Source: Rhipicephalus microplus
Taxonomy: Eukaryota; Arthropoda; Arachnida; Ixodida; Ixodidae
Length of the DNA: 64,000 nt
Assembly: GCF_043290135.1 (NCBI RefSeq)
Contig: NC_134707.1
Coordinates: forward strand, 76,154,987-76,218,986
Reading direction: 5' to 3'
Below, one piece after another: positions 55,901 through 64,000 of this stretch. Position 1 is the first letter of the stretch. Every line of letters starts with the position of its first letter. The notes beneath the pieces were generated by a model, which did no database searches, was not told where the DNA came from, and was given only the letters and a program-made list of their open reading frames with translations. A program made the translations under genes and the position numbers.

Positions 55901-56639
55901 TTTGTACATCTTATTTTGACTTGATTTGGTCGTGTACTAACAATTGTTACAGCTTGTCAATTGAAGCATGCTGCTCCAAGAATAAAAACAGACGAAGTCA
56001 ACACACGAGCATACACAGGAGACGCGTGAGCAAATGCAAGAATTCTCAGTTTTTTGTGTGTGAGCAGCGCACTCCTTTCGTATAGTGCGGCCGCGGCAGC
56101 AAGTGAAGTTGCCTTCGTGCTCTCTTTAACCACTGGAACTTGCAGGAAAGTTAGCCGTTGAAGCACAAGAGGTACAAAATGCCTGAATTCCGAAATAAGC
56201 GCGCACGCGAGTGAGCGAGAGCGCTAGAGAACTTCCAATATGCCCTTTGACCACGCCATGCGGAGCACCACGCGGACTGGCGCAATACACACGTGCCAAA
56301 CGCACGCTTCTCGAGCCATATCGCTGCTGATGACAAAAAATTATTGAGGATATTGAGCTCTGAGAACGAGCAATGGTACATGGTGTGTATAAATGGCTTG
56401 CTGTAAGCCTTCTCGACAACGTACGCTGTATGGCGTGTAACGTCGCGCGCTGAGAAGTACGGTCGCTGGTTTGACGCCTCGCTGAAGTACTTTTTGTGTC
56501 TGTTTTCATGGCGAAACCTGTTATAAAATCAAAACGTGGCTTGCGCGCGGGGCCGTAGATGTCACTACCATCTACGCCGCCACCACTACTGGTGTCTGTA
56601 AACACCATCGCAGAAAAAAAATTTAAAAAACGTAGTTCC
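55901..56639. other. Unassigned; 160-codon open frame on minus
   Basis: A frame at 56126-56608 on the minus strand is Ser/Arg/Thr-rich (MVFTDTSSGGGVDGSDIYGP at its start). It resembles no family I know. The local sequence is CpG-rich near 56080-56300 and 56530-56580. It could be a non-coding CpG-rich repeat or a gene 5' end; I do not call a gene. Confidence 0.3.
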
Positions 56640-56712
56640 AGGGACCCATTCGGGCTCGAAGCCGGGTCCGCTGCATGCCATCGCTGAATTCTACCGCTGA
56701 CCTACGCTTGTG
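56640..56712 (-). repeat. tRNA-Gly-like pseudogene or SINE head
   Basis: On the minus strand GGTCAGCGGTAGAATTCAGC resembles the D-arm/A-box part of glycine tRNAs (TTCAGTGGTAGAATTC). CCGGCTTCGAGCCCGAATGG resembles a T-arm/B-box. The acceptor ends do not pair well and the anticodon arm is disrupted, so a working tRNA is unlikely. Confidence 0.45.
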
Positions 56713-58533
56713 CCTAGGACTTCTTGCTTGTTATTGGGGCAGGAATCACGTTATTATGAGTAATAGAGCATTCTAGAAAAGCAAAAGAGATACTAGGCGC
56801 CACACAAGGCAATTAGCCTCAACGAGAGGGTCATCCAATGCTCCAACTAACTACAAAAGCTCTTCCTTCATCCCCTATTAATGGTGCAAATACCCACTTC
56901 AGGCAGAATTCTTTATCCTCGTCAACCAATGCATGAACGATTGCCACATACTTGCAGGTGTTGCAGGTTTTGCATACTTGCAGGATACTACACTTTTCTT
57001 AAAAGAAGGAGATAGCATAACAAATTACGGTCTACCACCCAGAAATCGTCAATAATAATGCCATGGTGGGTCCCTAGCAGGTGTACTTGCAGCAGTTACC
57101 CGATCAACGTTTAGAAAAAGCTCTGAAATGCCGCGTTTCCAGCTTTCCCTGTGACTACGCTGCGCTTTCCTCGAAGGCCTGGAGTTTTTTCCTTGCAATA
57201 CGCACATGAATAAATTACAGTGTCATAACTGTAACGGAAATACATCCGCGGAGCCTTAGTGAACTGCGGCATAAAACACTTTCGTCTGGATAGACGACGA
57301 AGGCTTTTCCTATTCCGCTCATTCTAAACGCACTCTATTTTTTCACCTCCTTTATGACAATTATTAGTTCATATAATAAACTTAAGGTATCATTGCATTG
57401 AAAGACACCAAATTTAACACGAAGATTTTGTTCCTATTCGAATGTCTATGTCGCCTACTTCCCCCGTCTTTTTATCTTTTTTTACTTTTTTATTACTTTT
57501 ATTTTAGTTTATCTCGTTTCACAAATTATACTGCCGCACGCCTCATGGCCGATCTTTCGTGGTGTGTAGTGCCATTCTTCCGGGAATCATCATCGTCAAC
57601 TCTTCCTCAGTAGCAAGTTGCTCTTAATTCAATTCGTGTTGCACTGCGGCACAGTGGGACGTGTGGGATTGCTACCCTGTGTCATGCATCACACTCCTCG
57701 TAGGAGCCGCTCATCTAGGCCTGACATACTTATTCCAAATCCGTTGCATGTCTTCAGTTGTCCGTTACCAGGCCTCACTCATAGTTCAACCTATCACAGG
57801 AGCCCTCTCCAAGACATCGCTTGCCTTTGGCCAACGCTAGCAGACTACAAGTACTACGAGGCAACGGTTCCCCCACCAATTCTCATGGACTGCAAAAACC
57901 TGCGGTGTATATCCGCATACTGCGGCCCATGTTTACGGGTATTTGGAACATGTGGCCGGAGAAAAGGGTGTGAGCTTGTACTTGATGGCATTTTCACTTC
58001 ACTTTATGTTCTTGAAGGCCCCGAGTGGGGGAATTACATGAGGGGTGGGTGTACAGTAAGGCCTGTAAAGATTCAAAAACAACAAATGGTATATGCAATT
58101 TAACGTGATAAGAACGCTATATCGCTGCAAATCTGACCGCTAATGTTAACGTGGTCTCTGGTGTAAGTGTAAGAGGCAGCCCTACGCCATCGTAGCACAA
58201 ATTCTGAACGCTGCAAGTGGAAGTACGTTTAATACATAGCTTTAAATTGTCGCTTTTAGTTCCTTGAGCATTTTACACTGAATTATTTACATGAACGTTT
58301 ATTGTTCTAACAGCGTTTTGATCCTTAAGGTTCAGTGCCACTGAATGAAGCGACCGTTTGTTTACTATTCTACGGGTCCATGTGTGAGTTGCTAGTGCCG
58401 TCACAATCTATATTGTTTGCTACTCTAAAAACTGTGATTTACGGTGCATATTCATGCTGCACTACTTTTCACATATCAATTCGGTTTTCTATCTGCAGTG
58501 TGCAATCATTAAGGGTGTTCTGTACCCGACAAG
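56713..58533. other. Unassigned; 161-codon open frame on plus
   Basis: The frame at 57618-58103 (161 codons) has several Cys residues (CKNLRCISAYCGPC) but no recognisable domain or partner exon. A poly-pyrimidine stretch lies at about 57470-57510. The rest carries no recognisable feature. Confidence 0.3.
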
Positions 58534-60654
58534 ATGCCGTACTGCTGCGTACCACGCTGCAAGTCTTCGAGCAAACAACGGACGCCGGGCATGTTGTTCC
58601 ACGAGATACCACGCGATCCGTAACTTCAAGCGAAATGGCTAAAGGTCATTTCTCGGGTCGACTGGACACCGAATACGACGTCGTGCTACTCGACTGTATG
58701 CAGCCGACACTTCGGTTCCTCCGACTTCAAGGAGGGCTGCAAAATTCCCAAACTCAAGAAAGACGCTGTTCCAAGAATTTTCGAAGAGTATCATTCGTAC
58801 CTGCAGCCTCCGAAAAAGAGAGAGAGAAGCGACGCGTCTGTGAGAAAACGCAAGGCAGCTGCGCCAGTGAACACACCACCGCGGAAACGAAGAGCAGTTG
58901 AGAGCTAACTGGAGACTCCTTCACTTCCTCGCCATGACTTGCCATCCGTCAACATCGACTCTCAAGATTTATCACTGATGGATTGCACCGCAAGCGAACT
59001 CCTGCTACCTCTGGAAAACGGCGCAAGCGAGCGCTGGATTACTGCGACCATGCAGGTGGACAGAGCTGTGCAGGTGTCGTCATTATCCTCGGTTTCAGCA
59101 ATGGACAAACGAAAGTGGAGACGTAACGAGCGAGACTTGAACGGGCGAATCGAGCGGCTCAAGAACACCGTCGACAAGTGCAAACAGAAACTGCAAAAGC
59201 TCAAGGAAGAATCCTATGTGTCTGCATTCCTGCAAGTTGGGGAGAAAGCGAAAGAGAAAGACCTGGCTGCTTCAATATTACTGGAACAAGTTCAGAATTT
59301 CGCGAAGAAGAAACCAACGTGGTCTCAGCTGACAGTACGTCATGCTGTGGGGTTGCGTAACCTCTCGACTCGTGCATACAAACACGTAAGGAGCACAGGT
59401 ATACTTCGGCTGAAATGTTGTAGGCCCGTGTACTCAGATTCGGGTGCACGTTAAAGAACCCAAGGTGGTCAAAATTTCCGGGGCTCTCCACTGCGGCGTC
59501 TCTGATAATCAAACAGTGGTTTTGGGACGTTAAACCCCACAAAATCAATCAATCAACCAGGTATACTTCGGCTTCCCTGTCGAAGTACCCTCGAGCACTT
59601 TATGGGCTCATCACGTGGAGAAGTTGGCGTGACCGAACTCGTGAAGCAAAGGCTGTCTGCAGAACTCGCTTCTCCTCCCTCGTTGTGGGCGAGGGCATGC
59701 TCTTTAATTGTAGACGAAATGCGAGTCAAACAACGGCTACTTTATCACAAGCAAAGAGATGCCTTCATCGGTGAGGTGGACTATGGTGTGAACTTCCCCA
59801 AAGAAACAACAAATGAGCCTGTGCTGGCCAACTCACTCTTGTGTTTCGTCCTTAACGGCCTTACAGTTTCGTTCAAAATACCCCTGGCGTACTTTTTCGC
59901 GAGAAACTGCACAGGTCGTGAGCTGCACATGCTCATGAGACACGTTCTGAAGGGAGTTGAAGAAATAGGACTTATCATCATGCGCATTGTCACAGACAAC
60001 CACAAAATCAATGTTTTGACTATGCAACTTCTGTGCAACGGAAGCCTCAAGCATTGCACTGACCACCCTGGAAAACCAAATCGAAAACTCTTTCTTGCAT
60101 TCGATCAGTGCCACCTGATCAAAAACGTGCGATAACAGTTTTTGTCCTGTGACATCGGAAAAGACGGCGAAATATCATCGAACCATTTCAAGAGTCTCTA
60201 CAAAATGCAGCAAGGCAGCCTTGTAAAGCCAGTACAATTTTTGACGAGAAAGCACGTATTCCCTACGAATATGGAAAAAATGAACGTGCAGAGAGCAGTG
60301 CAAGTGTTTTCTCCTCCCGTGACAGCTGCACTGAAGTTCTTGCAAGAACAGGCGGGCCACACGTGCGACGCAAGCTTCGCGGGTGTCGAAGCGACGGTGC
60401 AATTTATGGACACCGTGCACCGCTGGTTCGTGCTCATGAACGTGAGTAACAGTACCCAACATATACATAAGAAGAATGCAGACTGCAAGCAGTTTGAATC
60501 TGCAGGCGATGAACGGCTAATCTGGCTGGAGACAAGCTTCCTCGACTACCTGGCCGATCTCAAAAGTCAGTGCCTGGCAAAGAACTTCCTAACCAAAGAG
60601 ACTTACGAGGGTCTTGTGATCACAACTCGTTCGAACGTTGAGTGCATTGGATAT
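58534..60654 (+). pseudogene. THAP-domain P-element-type transposase, broken
   Basis: ATG at 58534 starts a C2CH THAP zinc finger: MPYCCVPRCKSSS, then CSRHFGSSDF and AVPRIF. A coiled coil follows (59101-59215), then a P-type helix-turn-helix (LRNLSTRAYKHVRSTGI). The RNase H-like core has LIVDEMRVKQRLLY (first acidic residue), IIMRIVTDNHKINV (second) and LFLAFDQCHLIKNVR. One frame is used throughout but carries TAA at 58621, 58906 and 60133. A Ruka SINE splits it at 59412-59557. The C-terminus is replaced at 60655 by a Ty3 LTR. It resembles THAP9 and Drosophila P transposases. It was either a transposon or a domesticated gene; its terminal repeats were not found. Confidence 0.88.
59412..59557 (+). 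mobile_element. 5'-truncated Ruka-like SINE inside the P transposase
   Basis: A perfect 16-bp target duplication CAGGTATACTTCGGCT surrounds it (59396-59411 and 59558-59573). The insert begins GAAATGTTGTAGGCCCGTGT and ends GGGACGTTAAACCCCACAAAATCAATCAATCAAC, so the tRNA head is absent. Insert plus duplication equals 162 bp, so the reading phase of the host ORF is kept, but the SINE adds an in-frame stop at about 59452. Confidence 0.93.
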
Positions 60655-60751
60655 TGTTACGGAAAAGAAGAGACACCGTAACGACGAGGTTAGGGATTAG
60701 ATATATTCAAAACCAGCGGTAATGGCGTGCCCGGTTCACCAGCGATCGAGC

Positions 60752-60949
60752 TTGCTTGTTTGTTTGTTTGTTTGTTTGTTTGTTTGTTTGTATCCTCTAA
60801 TCCATGGCTCGTACCCACTCTGGGGGATTGGCCAAGAGAACATATAGTCTCATATGGACGATAACTGCATTATTGCTTACAACGAAAAAAAGGGGGGGGG
60901 GAGGGTTGGGGGAGCGAACGAGCGGAGAGGAAGATGAAGAGTTGTCTCC
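60752..60949 (-). mobile_element. LINE 3'-end fragment inside the Ty3 LTR
   Basis: On the minus strand, TTGGCCAATCCCCCAGAGTGGGTACGAGCCATGG is followed by (AAAC)n, a 3' end of the same type as LINE B and LINE D. A 10-bp target duplication GCGATCGAGC flanks it. The 5' junction (60921-60949) holds an inverted copy of the neighbouring LTR sequence instead of LINE sequence. Confidence 0.75.
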
Positions 60950-60982
60950 GCGATCGAGCGGAGACAACTCTTCGTCTTCCTC
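60927..60982. repeat. Near-perfect 25-bp inverted repeat at a LINE/LTR junction
   Basis: Arms 60927-60951 and 60958-60982 match at 24 of 25 positions (GAGGAAGATGAAGAGTTGTC... against its complement) around the 6-base centre GATCGA. One arm belongs to the LTR. The other lies in the last part of the LINE insertion. Confidence 0.85.
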
Positions 60983-61054
60983 GTCAGGCACACACGCGCG
61001 TCGCCCTCTAGAACATCAATATACCTGCATGTAGCATAACCCCCGGCGGCGCAT

Positions 61055-62523
61055 TTAGATGTCAACGTCACTAGGAGAGTTGTAGCGCTTCAACCGCGCA
61101 ACATGTACAATATCGGTAGCCTGTTGGGCACATGAAGGCAACGGGGTGGCAGGACCAATTTCATATGTTACAGGAGTAACCACACGAAGGACTCGGTATG
61201 GGCCTCTGTAGCGAGTAAGCAGTTTTTCTGACAAGCCAACTTGACGAGTCGGAGACCAGAGCAGTACCAAAGAACCGGGCGGAAAGTGTACGTCGCGGTG
61301 TCGTTGGTCATACAAGCACCGTTGTTTCTCTTGAGAGGTCAGAAGGCGAGTACGGGTGATTTCGCGTGCGTGAGCGGCCCGAGTGATAGCGTCCATGGCA
61401 TATTCACTGGTCGGTACTCCAGGGGATGGTATGACGGTGTCTAGAGGCAATGTTGGTTCTCGGCCAAACAGCAGAAAAAATGGAGAGTAACCGGCAGTGT
61501 CATGGCGCGAAGAATTGTAGGCAAATGTGACGTACGGCAACGCAAGATCCCAGTCGGTGTGGTTGGTAGAAACATACTCAGCGAGCATGTCTGTAAGAGT
61601 TCGATTTAGACGCTCCGTGAGTCCATTAGCTTGCGGGTGGTATGACGTAGTCAGCTTGTGTCTCATTTTACAGGAATGCAAGATGTCGGCTATTACCTTC
61701 GACAAAAAGGTGCGGCCACGGTCTTTAAGCAGCTGCCGTAGGGCTCCGTGTTGCAAAATCACGTCCTTGAGGAGGAAGTCAGCGACATCTGTGGCGCAGC
61801 TTGTTGGGAGAGCTCGTGTGATGGCATAACGCGTGGCGTAGTCGGTGACCACGGCTATCCACTTGTTACCCGAGGAAGACAAGGGGAAAGGGCCAAGTAG
61901 GTCCAAGCCAACGCGGAAAAACGGTTCTGACGGAATATCAAGTAGTTGAAGGCGTCCGGCGGGAAGTGTCGATGGCATTTTGTGGCACTGACATTTCTCA
62001 CAAGCCGCTGAGCGTGCAAGCCCTGGCCAGTAGAAGCGTCGGCGTATTCGGTCGTAAGTGCGTGACACACCAAGGTCACCAGCAGTCGGAAGGTGATGAA
62101 GTTCATGTAGAACTTCCGAGCGAAGGTGTTCGGAATGACAAGCAGCAGAGCCTGTCCATCCGGCTCAAAACTTTGGTGGTAAAATACACCATCGTGGAGC
62201 ACGAATGAGCGATCGGACTGACTGGAAGATGGTGATTTGAGGCGCTCAATGATAGCACGCAAGGACGCATCATAGCGCTGTTTGTCCCCAATGAATGTCA
62301 TTTGCGGAAAGGAAAAGACGCAAGGCTCGGTGTCGGCGTCATGCATAGTGCTCGACTCATCGACCGGGTAGCGCGACAGGCAGTCTGCGTCCTGATGTAG
62401 GCGTCCGGACTTGTACGTCACCGTAAAGGTATACTCTTGGAGCCGCAGAGTCCAGCGCCCGAGCCGACCAGTAGGATCCTTCAGTGACGTAAGCCAACAT
62501 AGCGCACGATCACTGATCTCCAC
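61055..62523 (-). pseudogene. Ty3 RNase H tail and integrase (second element)
   Basis: 62523-62110 gives ALCWLTSLKDPTGRLGRWTL, TYKSGRLHQDADCLSRYPVD and a linker. After a frameshift near 62108 the integrase runs to 61055. It has a zinc module (HELHHLPTAGDLG, then CEKCQCHKMP), VGLDLLGPFPLSSSGNKW with Asp 1, LLKDRGRTFLSKVI with Asp 2, and GLTERLNRTLTDML with the catalytic Glu. AYNSSRHDTAGYSPFFLLFG, YRGPYRVLRVVTPVTYEI and VARLKRYNSP close it. The integrase part is 337 codons without a stop. It belongs to the same broad Ty3 group as the 16-21 kb element but is clearly a different family. Confidence 0.9.
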
Positions 62524-62534
62524 TAGGGTTGCTG

Positions 62535-62666
62535 GGTGGCGCTTCGAGCTCTCCGGCGCGCGGCCGCCGGAAGTTCGAGCGCTTGTCCCGGAAGTCGGAC
62601 AAATGGCCGCCGTTCCAGCATAGCGCGTGCTACGTATGGGCTGGTTTCGCGCGCATTCCGCTAAAT
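62535..62666 (+). promoter_or_regulatory. TATA-less promoter-like block with paired ETS motifs
   Basis: The block is CpG-rich and contains CCGGAAGT twice in the same orientation (62567-62574 and 62588-62595), 21 bp apart, followed by AAATGGCCGCC (62601-62611), which resembles a YY1 site or initiator-type motif. The first ATG of the THAP exon is at 62667. Paired ETS sites close to the start are typical of housekeeping promoters in animals. Promoter function is inferred from position and motifs only. Confidence 0.55.
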
Positions 62667-62734
62667 ATGCCTGCTTGTTGCGCCGTCAACTGCACCAGCA
62701 GACCAGAGAAGTCGTCTGGGAAGACGTTCCACTT
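62667..62734 (+). CDS. THAP-domain protein, exon 1
   Basis: ATG at 62667 gives MPACCAVNCTSRPEKSSGKT and FH, the start of a THAP domain (Cys5 and Cys9 are the first two zinc ligands), and ends in a consensus donor (CACTT|GTAAGT) in phase 2. The spliced codon TT+G joins to FPRSK in exon 2, which gives the standard FHxFPR region of THAP domains. This is the only multi-exon host-like gene in the window. THAP proteins bind DNA and often act in transcription control. The gene symbol cannot be given. Confidence 0.78.
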
Positions 62735-62830
62735 GTAAGTATTACAATATTCTGCGCGACGTGCGTGATACGCAGCGAAACGCAAACGTGATATCAGTGT
62801 CGTTGTTAAGCTGTGGCTCTTGTTACGCAG

Positions 62831-63026
62831 GTTCCCACGCTCTAAGCCGGATTTATATCGGCGTTGGGTGGTAAACTTAAGAAGGGACAAATGGACTCCA
62901 TCCCCAGGTAGCAGACTCTGCAGTGACCACTTTACTGACAACTGTTTTGACAGAACGGGCGCACGAACTCGGCTACAGCCTGACGCCGTGCCCACCTTGT
63001 TTTCTTTCCCGAAGCACCTGGAAAAG
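62831..63026 (+). CDS. THAP-domain protein, exon 2
   Basis: After an acceptor TGTTACGCAG the exon reads FPRSKPDLYRRWVVNLRRD, RLCSDHFTDNCFDRTGARTR and LQPDAVPTLFSFPKHLEK. CxDHF supplies the last Cys and His ligands. The conserved Trp (RRW) and AVPTLF-type motif complete a full THAP domain of about 85 residues. The donor AAG|GTATAG is in phase 0. No stop lies inside the domain, unlike the nearby transposase pseudogene, which argues for selection. A THAP-bearing transposon remains possible because the downstream part is not in the window. Confidence 0.8.
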
Positions 63027-63592
63027 GTATAGTACGACATCTCGGCATTTTGGTATAGCGGCCCGGAAAAAAAAGCATACTGTTCGGCCATCGCAGTTCT
63101 CTCGTTTAGCCTTCGTATAACTAGTTGATGCTACGTTTATTAGACACTGAAATCACCTGAATGGGCGCTACCTTCTTTCGTAGTTCATCTGCTGAGTCAC
63201 TTTAAAAATGACGCCCTACAAATTAGCTCGGAGCACAACAAAATCTACATGTAGCTGTGAGAAGCTGTGGTTGAGAAATTGTTTGGCACACTTACTCTGA
63301 AAACCATGTACTGTAAGCAATGAAACGGAATTGGAAAAACATGTCCATTACGTTACAAAGCGCGAGGTCTTGAATTTTAAGTGCCCAATTTTTTCTTTCA
63401 ATTTCTGAAATGCTCCTATCTGCGTTATATATCTCAGTGGTGCTATGATAGCTGTCTAAGATGCTAGTGTTATAATTCAGAAACTGCTAGACTGCTATAA
63501 TATGCTTGACGCCAGCATATTTTTTTACTTACAGCATTTTGCACTCGCAGTAATAAATTAGCATAACTGTGAATGAAACACGGCTGTTTCAG
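63027..63592 (+). other. Candidate intron 2 of the THAP gene
   Basis: It starts GTATAGTACG and ends with the pyrimidine-rich acceptor at 63592, about 566 bp, AT-rich and without repeats I recognise. The first intron (62735-62830) is only 96 bp. Intron status is inferred from frame continuity. Confidence 0.5.
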
Positions 63593-63856
63593 AGGACTGC
63601 TGAGAGAAAGCCGCCTAAGCAGAGAACTGCCATTGTGGATGTGACCCCAGTGGAACAGCCAAATGACAACACTCCAACCACGGTGCAAGAGAACTCAGCC
63701 CATGCAAGTTGCCTTTTTTGTACTACGCTGCCCGAGTGCAGCTACTTGGTCCGTCCTCGGTTGAATGTAACTAGTCCGATGTTAGTCAGGCCACTTTCTT
63801 GTAATCTCGTGGTAACCAACACGATAACTTTGTATACATTACGCACACTAGGATAG
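63593..63856 (+). CDS. THAP-domain protein, candidate exon 3 (partial)
   Basis: A pyrimidine-rich acceptor CGGCTGTTTCAG precedes RTAERKPPKQRTAIVDVTPV and a Pro/Thr/Gln-rich linker, which joins exon 2 in phase. The frame stays open to the stop at 63854-63856. The true exon end may be an earlier donor, and candidates around 63745-63815 could not be decided by eye. A linker after the THAP domain is normal. Whether a transposase-like domain, coiled coil or other module follows lies outside the window. Confidence 0.5.
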   Translation, partial: RTAERKPPKQRTAIVDVTPVEQPNDNTPTTVQENSAHASCLFCTTLPECSYLVRPRLNVTSPMLVRPLSCNLVVTNTITLYTLRTLG

Positions 63857-64000
63857 CATCCAATTTGAATCAAGTTAGTAGTCCTGGTATGTTCTGTAGT
63901 CATAGCAGAACATTGGTTTTATTCATGGCTGCAGCACCAGTTTTTCTAATCCAGGGAAAATATTGAAATTCCTGTCTGATGTGGCATTTCTCGAGTGCAC

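Larger units (their letters stand above)
60655..61036 (-). repeat. 3' LTR of the second Ty3 element, with nested LINE scrap
   Basis: The LTR runs from TGTTACGGAAAAGAAGAGACACCG to CAATATACCTGCATGTAGCA. GCGATCGAGC occurs at 60742-60751 and 60950-60959 and flanks a 198-bp LINE 3' end. No second LTR is present in the window for comparison, so the limits rest on the TG...CA ends and on the polypurine tract. Confidence 0.7.
60655..62530 (-). mobile_element. Second Ty3 element, 5'-truncated (RNase H end, integrase, 3' LTR)
   Basis: The left LTR (60655-60751 plus 60960-61036) begins TGTTACGG and ends GTAGCA. On the minus strand a purine-rich CCGCCGGGGGTTA lies just before it, as a polypurine tract should. 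Internal sequence on minus is RNase H tail and integrase; gag, protease and RT are missing to the right of 62530. The LTR replaced the end of the P transposase ORF. The right edge abuts the promoter-like block of the THAP gene. Confidence 0.87.

Noticed and set aside
56126..56608. 160-codon minus-strand frame as a host gene
   Set aside because: Low-complexity Ser/Arg/Thr composition, no domain and no splice partner; left as unassigned.

Overview
The window looks like gene-poor nuclear DNA of an ixodid tick, most likely a metastriate such as Rhipicephalus. The main reason is nine copies of a tRNA-headed SINE that matches the Ruka family described from ixodid ticks: A-box and B-box near the head, and a tail like TTTTGGGACGTTAAACCCCACATATCAATCAATC. 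The mix of BEL/Pao, Ty3, RTE, I-like, CR1-like, Penelope and P elements also fits an arthropod. No bacterial operon, rRNA array or CRISPR array was seen. The species assignment is inference.

Layout. 1-4660: decayed BEL/Pao retrotransposon (+). 6.3-7.3 kb: two Ruka SINEs. 7.95-9.9 kb: second, older BEL/Pao remnant. 12.2-12.6 and 15.8-16.1 kb: a dispersed/tandem repeat with a unit of about 147 bp. 12.7-13.07 kb: long GACA/GATA/GGAT/GGAC microsatellite. 15.2-15.4 kb: (AAT)n. 16.1-25.46 kb: a Ty3 element on the minus strand, inserted into the 147-bp repeat. Its right LTR is split by LINE B, and LINE B is split by LINE A, whose ORF is still open. 25.46-26.76 kb: the 147-bp repeat resumes and carries a Ruka SINE. 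26.76-28.3 kb: very old LINE and Ty3 scraps. 29567-37996: an LTR element with 5-bp target duplications and no pol; an RTE LINE with a tRNA-like head sits in its interior and an I-like LINE fragment sits in its 3' LTR. 39923-45749: full-length I-like LINE with an 18-bp target duplication. 47.75-50.27 kb: decayed relative of LINE A. 51200-52804: Penelope-like element with inverted terminal pLTRs and a GIY-YIG domain. 54.8-55.9 kb: CR1-like LINE tail. 58.53-60.65 kb: THAP/P-element transposase pseudogene, split by a Ruka SINE and cut off by a second Ty3 element (60.66-62.53 kb). 62.53-63.86 kb: the only good host-gene candidate, the first exons of a THAP-domain gene with a promoter-like block holding two CCGGAAGT motifs.

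Most coding signal is therefore mobile-element derived. Target-site duplications at seven or more junctions give exact insertion boundaries and a relative order of events. The nested blocks at 16-26 kb, 29.5-38 kb and 58.5-62.5 kb are the most informative parts. Everything here was read by eye; family names rest on motifs, not on database searches.
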